Positions 58,890-64,000 of a DNA stretch of 64,000 nt are shown one piece after another (positions within the stretch are counted from its first letter, which is position 1; each line of letters opens with the position of its first letter). The notes under the pieces were generated by a model. The model was not told the DNA's origin and searched no databases. It saw only the letters and a program-made list of their open reading frames with translations. A program made the translations under genes and the position numbers. The stretch lies in contig CM076139.1 in the NCBI GenBank assembly GCA_038025085.1, positions 16,075,307 to 16,139,306 on the forward strand. The letters are read 5' to 3'. This DNA is from Tetragonia tetragonoides. Taxonomy: Eukaryota > Streptophyta > Magnoliopsida > Caryophyllales > Aizoaceae.

Positions 58890-60259
58890 CCAGTGATGAG
58901 ATATAGATGTTTGGATGAGGAATATATGTTGATCTGCAGAGATCAATAATGTAGTGTTAGGTTTTTTAGGTTATACACAAACTAGTCAAAGTGTAAACTT
59001 TTTTATCTTAAAAAGTTCTGTAAAGATCCTTTTGTTTTAGATAGTTTATAGTGTAACAGTGTTCGTTAAGGTAGAGATTTGTTGTGTAAATGCACCCGTT
59101 TCTCTGAGTTCAAAAGCTTGATGTATTATTACAACCCCCAACCCTACTGTTTCGATGGTAATGCAGGTTATAATATATGAGATCAGCTGCCAATTTTGCC
59201 TTGCTCGTTGTTTTTTTCTAGCGATGCTTCGTAACAGGTATACTTTCCTAAATTTCTCAGAATGCAAGCCAAATGAGAATCACTTCAATGTTCTTGTCTT
59301 CAAACATTTTGAAGTGTGGAGTTCGAAGGAATGTGATGGAATCATGTTATTCTTTATATAAGAATAAGCAGAATTGGCTCTGTAGATTGGAATAGGGCAC
59401 CACTAATGTGTAAATTGATTGTGGTTACTGTCTAGTATGTGGTGTGTTGCCATTAGCATCTGTTAGGAGACATTAGTCATGTTGCTCTAATTGAAATCTC
59501 TATATAATCAGGCAAAATAATAAGGTGGTGAAGCAATGATAAGTTGGTTTCAAGGGGTGGCTGAAATTTCAACGAGAAACCTATGCATGTATACATGATT
59601 TGCTACCTTGAAATGACATTTGAAGTTTGAGTACTCCACTACGTAGCTAACCGACATGGAAGCATCGTATGACCCATGTCTTGATGCACTGTTCACCAAG
59701 TGTTTGTATTTGAGAAAGTTTAGCAAGTAAGTAATTTGAGCCAAAAAAAAAGCTTTGGCTTATAAGGATAAAGAGAAGAAAAAAGTGCTGCCTTTGTGTG
59801 TTTTTGGAAGATGGGGTTTGATGTTGTGTCTGGTGAAGCTTCTGAAATGAAATCCAGGAGAAATGGGTCCAGATGAATGCAATTGCAACATGATCGGGTC
59901 AAGACGATTATTCAAGGGATTGGTTCGGGAACAGAAAGAGGGGATGGGTTTTCGGCTTGTCGCGGAGAAAGATGTGGGTCTGTAAATATTCATTTGCTTG
60001 ATTGGAATTCTGTGAACTACTGGCTTTGTACAATTTTGTCTTGTGTGATGCTGGGATCCAAACAAGTATTATTTGCTGCATTTGTTTTTGTTCATTGTAT
60101 TAGTTGAAGGTAATAGCTTATAGCTCCACTGATTTTGTTAAGGATCCCAATGCAGTGAACGTCCTGCTCATAGAACTTAGGATTATTATGGCTCCTTCAA
60201 TAACCTACTTTTAAGAACCCAGAATAATTTGGTAAGAACTTATTTGATTGTATCTTCAG
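58890..60259. other. 3' flank of the bZIP gene and spacer; no recognised gene
   Basis: Contains the bZIP 3' UTR. About 59800-60000 is somewhat GC-richer, with a 41-codon frame from 59859 (MGPDECNCNM), but no family was recognised. Confidence 0.4.
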
Positions 60260-60379
60260 AGGACACATCAGTTTTTTTGCTACCGTTGAAAGCTGCAAAC
60301 CCCCTGAAGTGTATGAGGGGAAAGGTATAATGTACATCGATGAAGTCATCAAGAAGAAGCAAGGAAAGAAGTCCAAGTG
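60260..60379 (+). pseudogene. Isolated last exon of mitochondrial ribosomal protein L6
   Basis: After an acceptor-like TATCTTCAG (60259), a frame reads SFFATVESCKPPEVYEGKG, then IMYIDEVIKKKQGKKSK and a TGA at 60377. This is the C-terminal end of the short, nuclear-encoded mitochondrial L6 protein of plants. A run of seven T at about 60272-60278 puts the residues before ATVESC out of frame with the expected HQF reading; six T would fit. No upstream exons were found in the preceding 1.3 kb. It is therefore probably a fragment, though a gene with very distant exons cannot be excluded. The minus-strand ORF across this place is its shadow. Confidence 0.6.
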
Positions 60380-60509
60380 ATCCCAGGCGTTGCCCTCTCT
60401 TTCCATCTCTCATTTCGCGAGCAGTCACATTGACATAAACCTGGCTACTGATTATTTGGCCAGGTGCTGATACTGCTTGAAACATCTAATCAGAGAATTG
60501 GAGTTGGCT

Positions 60510-61025
60510 GTAGGAATATTTGCTTCAAAGAAAATATATTGGACTATATTATTGTCCCACATTAGTAGCTTACAAGAGGTAAGTTGTTTAATTACCCATA
60601 ATGGGATGACTCCTTAATTCTCCACATGGCCACATTGATAAAGTTTGACTGGAGAAGATTTATTGCTTTCCTTTACAAATATCAATTCTCTTGATATTCG
60701 TCCTTTTATGACCTCCAAATTTATTGTCTTTGCCATTATGATTCTCCTCTATTTTCCTCTATATATTGGAGACTTCCCACTTCACAAAGGGACACATACA
60801 CACAAAAATATTCTCTCTGATTCGTTTGGCAGTAGTTCAGTTTGCTCTCAAAACCATTACACCATAGCACACCGGAGCTTTGGTTGCCGTGTATCCCTGG
60901 AGGTCGGTTGCCGGAAATTCCCTAGTGTACGTGTGGGGGCAAATTCGACTTTAGGGCATTGATTTATCACGCCACGGCTTTCGTTCGAGATAAGTTTGTT
61001 CTATCATTAGCCTTGTTTCTAACAT
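60510..61025 (+). mobile_element. Possible 5' LTR of a decayed Copia element
   Basis: The stretch starts TGTAGGAATA and ends TTTCTAACA, with TGTCCCACATTAG, a TATA-like CTATATATTGG near 60760 and a C-rich leader after it. The layout resembles a Copia LTR and would suit the RT remnant at 63390, but no primer-binding site follows and no target duplication is seen. Confidence 0.35.
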
Positions 61026-63389
61026 TCTAAAGTCGAATTTATTTTAATTTTTATGGCTGGTGATGGAATTATATTTGCTATTGGTGTTCCTATAATGGCT
61101 AATTATTCAGTTCTTTTGTCGTTAATTTAGATCTTTTTTGTTGGAATCTCTAATTTCGTTGACTATAGTTTTCTTAAGTTGGGATATTGGCATGTAATGT
61201 TTTCCCACGTGCTTAAATCATGATTTACATATGTTTATGTGATTATATATTTATGCACTGATTGTGTTTATGGGGTAAAATATTGTTTATTGCATATGTA
61301 TGATTTAATTAAGTTGCACGAGATAGTGTGCCTTAGTGTGATGACTAATATAAGGGAGGTTGATATTGAGGTCCTTATTCAGAACTTGCTAATTGGTTGT
61401 CCACAACATGGCAATTCAACAATTGGTGGATATCGTTCCTATATTACATTTTTTTGTTGTTTGCTTTGAGCATATATATTCTATAACAATTAGATGTTCT
61501 CCTAATATGTGATTAGTTAATTGGAGAATTCAGTGAGTTAATAAAGTTGCTATTGCAAGGAAGTTTTGAAAAAAAATTAAAATTAGAGTGGAACTAAGTT
61601 TTAAGTTCTTTTTTTGTGATTAGTGGCCGATGGATTTATATACCGTATATGGGATTTTGTGTTCCTTAGTAGGGATATTTCTATTTGATAGCCACTTTAA
61701 TAGTTCCAAGCAAGCCTCTGACAAGTTATCATATGGAATTAGCTATCACAAATTTCTTTTGTGAATTATTATATGCTTCACTTTATATTAAATGTAATTG
61801 GTGAGCACTACACTAATTGGATTTACAAATTATGAGAAGTGTATGTGTTGGTTTGGGTTTTCTGTTACGAGTTTGTATATTATCATGAAAGTTAATTGAT
61901 GAAAACTAAAGCCTTTGAGGTTTCTATAGTTGCCTTACATCAATTGGTTTAAACGTAAATTCACTGAGTTTGAACTTTTTAGTCACTGACACATCAGGAT
62001 TGTCGTGATTAAAGTTGGGGCCAACTTATAAAAGTTGACTAATGGCATCATTTGATGGTAATTTTATGGAATTGATCAACTCTCTGTGTATTGTGAATAA
62101 CTTGTCCAATTTGTAATTTGGAAATTTTGCTTCTTTTTCACCAAGAGTTTACATGCTTCTTGTGTTAGATACAATCAAAGGAAAAATATTTTCCTATGTT
62201 TGTATGCTTACAAAGATAAGTAATTGTTAGTGTGAGAGTTATATGAGTACTATAATTAAGCCTCATTTATTGCGATTAAATGTTGTTCCTTTGATTTGAA
62301 AACCGTTATGGGTTTTTTGTGAGTTTATAATTTATGATATTTGGAAACATTGTGTGATAGTTGGATGGTATTTGTAGTTCACGACATACTACAAAATTCT
62401 TTTTTTTTTTTTTTGGTTCCTTCAAAATTGTCAATTGTGGCATATTGATATTTTATATTTTATATTGCCTTCAAAGGAGTTACAATTAAATTGATAAGTT
62501 GGTACAACATGTGGGGAAAGTTGTATAACTATACCTATACTTATTGTTGGTGTTCTCAATAAAATTTGATTGAACTCGATTATTTGAGAATGTGGGGGTA
62601 ACTAATTAAATTTAGTTTACCAAAATCTTTGTGAATTTTAGCTTTTGGCACCTAAGATATGTGAATATTTGTATATATCTTTTATGCTCGTAAAACGTTG
62701 CATATAATTCTAGAGATATCTTGAATATAAAAATGATGATTTGAGTGAAATGTATAGCTTATATGCAATATGGAAATGATAAGCTAATTTTTGGCATTAT
62801 GTGTTTGTGGTAGATAAAACCATATTATTTATGCATGGAATTATCATAAATTGAAAGAGGCCATTATTTTTATGTTCTCTATGCGAGGAATAACTCATGA
62901 TAGCATATCACATAAGAACAATAAAGGTTCTAAATTTTTTTATATTTTGTGTATGCTAGGGTTATTGAATTAATATGCTATACAATAACTTATGTTTGCA
63001 CTTTCATAGACATCTTTGTCGTGTTTGATGGGTATATTGGTGCAAATTATGTGACAAGTTAATAATATATATACTTGTACAAGTGAATATGTCTTGCCCC
63101 TTGTTGGGGTGTTGTCTCTAAAACTTGATTTGTATAGCATGTTATCATGGCATATGATTTAGAGACATGTGGAAATACATTGGGGAAAGCCAAGTGTGTC
63201 AATTTCTTTCAATTGTGATTTGTTAAAATTAGTGTGTAATGGTAAGAGATGACTCATTTGCAATACACAAAGTGCATCAAGTAACCATATAAATTAAAGA
63301 AAAATTGTTCTTGGTTTTGTTATTGAATCGTCGAGGGGGATGAGTCTTAAAACCCTTAGATTGAGGAAATCATGGTGGACATTGGTTCA
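61026..63389. other. AT-rich decayed DNA, possibly Copia interior
   Basis: No frame of note in either strand. An ATGGCTGGTGATGG start (about 61053) runs only 25 codons. If the flanking LTR-like and RT pieces belong together this would be the worn gag-integrase part, but I cannot recognise it. Confidence 0.35.
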
Positions 63390-64000
63390 AAGTGGTCAAA
63401 CAAAGCCATGAGATTACTCAATATGCACCCAAACAATGGTATGATAAATTCCATTGCACTTTGATTTTGATGGTTTCAATGTTGATAATTATAATGATTG
63501 TGCTGATTATAAATATGATGAGCATAAATGTGCTACAAATTGTCTTTTTGTGAATGACATGCTTGATTTTAGTATAAGTATTGATGTGATAAACACAATA
63601 GAACTTTATTGAAATCATGCTATGCTATGAAAGATAAGGGTAAAGATGTTGTAATTCATTCTTGACATTAAAATCACTAGAACTTCTGAGAGTTTGAGTT
63701 TGAATAAGTCTCATAAAGTTGAGAAATTTAAAATAAATAAATAAAAAAAAAGAGGTTTAGTCAATTTTGATTCTACTCTCGTTTATGATTTTAACATTTA
63801 GTTAGAAAAGAATAGAGGTAATAGTGTATTACAAGGAGAATATGTTAAGAGTGTTGGAAGTCTTTGATAAGTTATACCATACCAAATATAACATATGACG
63901 TATGTAGGTTGACTAGATATACTCATATGCCCAATCGTGATTATTGGAATACTTTGATTATTTTATTGAAGTATTTGTAAGGTACTATTAATTTCGGTAT
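63390..64000 (+). pseudogene. Copia RT and linker remnant, runs off the window
   Basis: Pieces in shifting frames match the Copia RT C-terminal half in order: YAPKQWYDKFHCTL (63429 on), a stretch with ADYKYDEHKCATNCLFVNDML where active RT has YVDDM, IKITRTSESLSLNKSHKVEKF (about 63670-63730), EKNRGNSVLQ…EYVKSVGS (about 63805-63865) and YTHMPNRDYWNTL…LLKYL (about 63918-63980). The catalytic YVDD reads FVND, and stops and shifts are frequent. The element is long dead. Confidence 0.8.

Noticed and set aside
60240..60485. Minus-strand 81-codon ORF that looks protein-like
   Set aside because: Half of it is the exact antisense of the RPL6 exon; no domain or splice context supports it.

Overview
This is a 64 kb piece of a plant nuclear genome, most likely a eudicot. 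The evidence is spliced genes with GT-AG introns, plant-specific proteins (a germin-like cupin and an ABI5-type bZIP with its C1-C4 boxes), and plant-type LINE, Gypsy-chromovirus, Copia, hAT and Helitron-like elements in AT-rich DNA. Host genes occupy roughly a tenth of the window; most of the rest is transposable elements at various stages of decay. I cannot name the species from the sequence.

Left part (1-16.8 kb). A solo LTR with a perfect target duplication lies just upstream of the first of two tandem five-exon alpha/beta-hydrolase genes. The downstream copy (11503-14767, 373 aa) is intact. The upstream copy (1003-3024) has lost the ancestral start codon and carries a 2-bp expansion in exon 3 that shifts the frame, so it is probably a pseudogene. 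Between the two copies sits a tandem array of about 17 units (4978-10780) whose units end in a Helitron-type hairpin plus CTAG; four of the TA-rich junctions have grown into long (TA)n tracts. A single-exon germin-like protein gene follows on the minus strand (16057-16731).

Middle part (18-53.5 kb). Two hAT-like non-autonomous elements are followed by a LINE of the plant L1 type, whose ORF2 is cut by an unrelated LTR. Then come two Tekay-like chromoviruses arranged tail to tail (26-31.1 kb plus strand, 31.2-41.8 kb minus strand). The minus-strand copy carries an extra acidic ORF between primer-binding site and gag, and a 639-bp hAT-like element with an 8-bp target duplication inside its LTR. 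A short-LTR, Reina-like chromovirus (41.8-47.1 kb) and a short-LTR Copia element (47.5-53.5 kb), itself interrupted by another LTR-like fragment, complete the block.

Right part (53.5-64 kb). An ABI5-type ABA-response bZIP gene (56556-58889, probably with an upstream non-coding exon near 54.4 kb) is complete except for a TAG codon in its 30-nt third exon; skipping that exon would keep the frame. Farther right are an isolated last exon of a mitochondrial ribosomal protein L6 gene and a decayed Copia element that runs off the edge.

The host genes do not form a pathway. The main points for a second look are the Helitron-like tandem array, the nonsense codon in ABI5, the frame-shifted hydrolase with a possible rescuing acceptor, the unexplained ORF in the Tekay element, and the orphan RPL6 exon.
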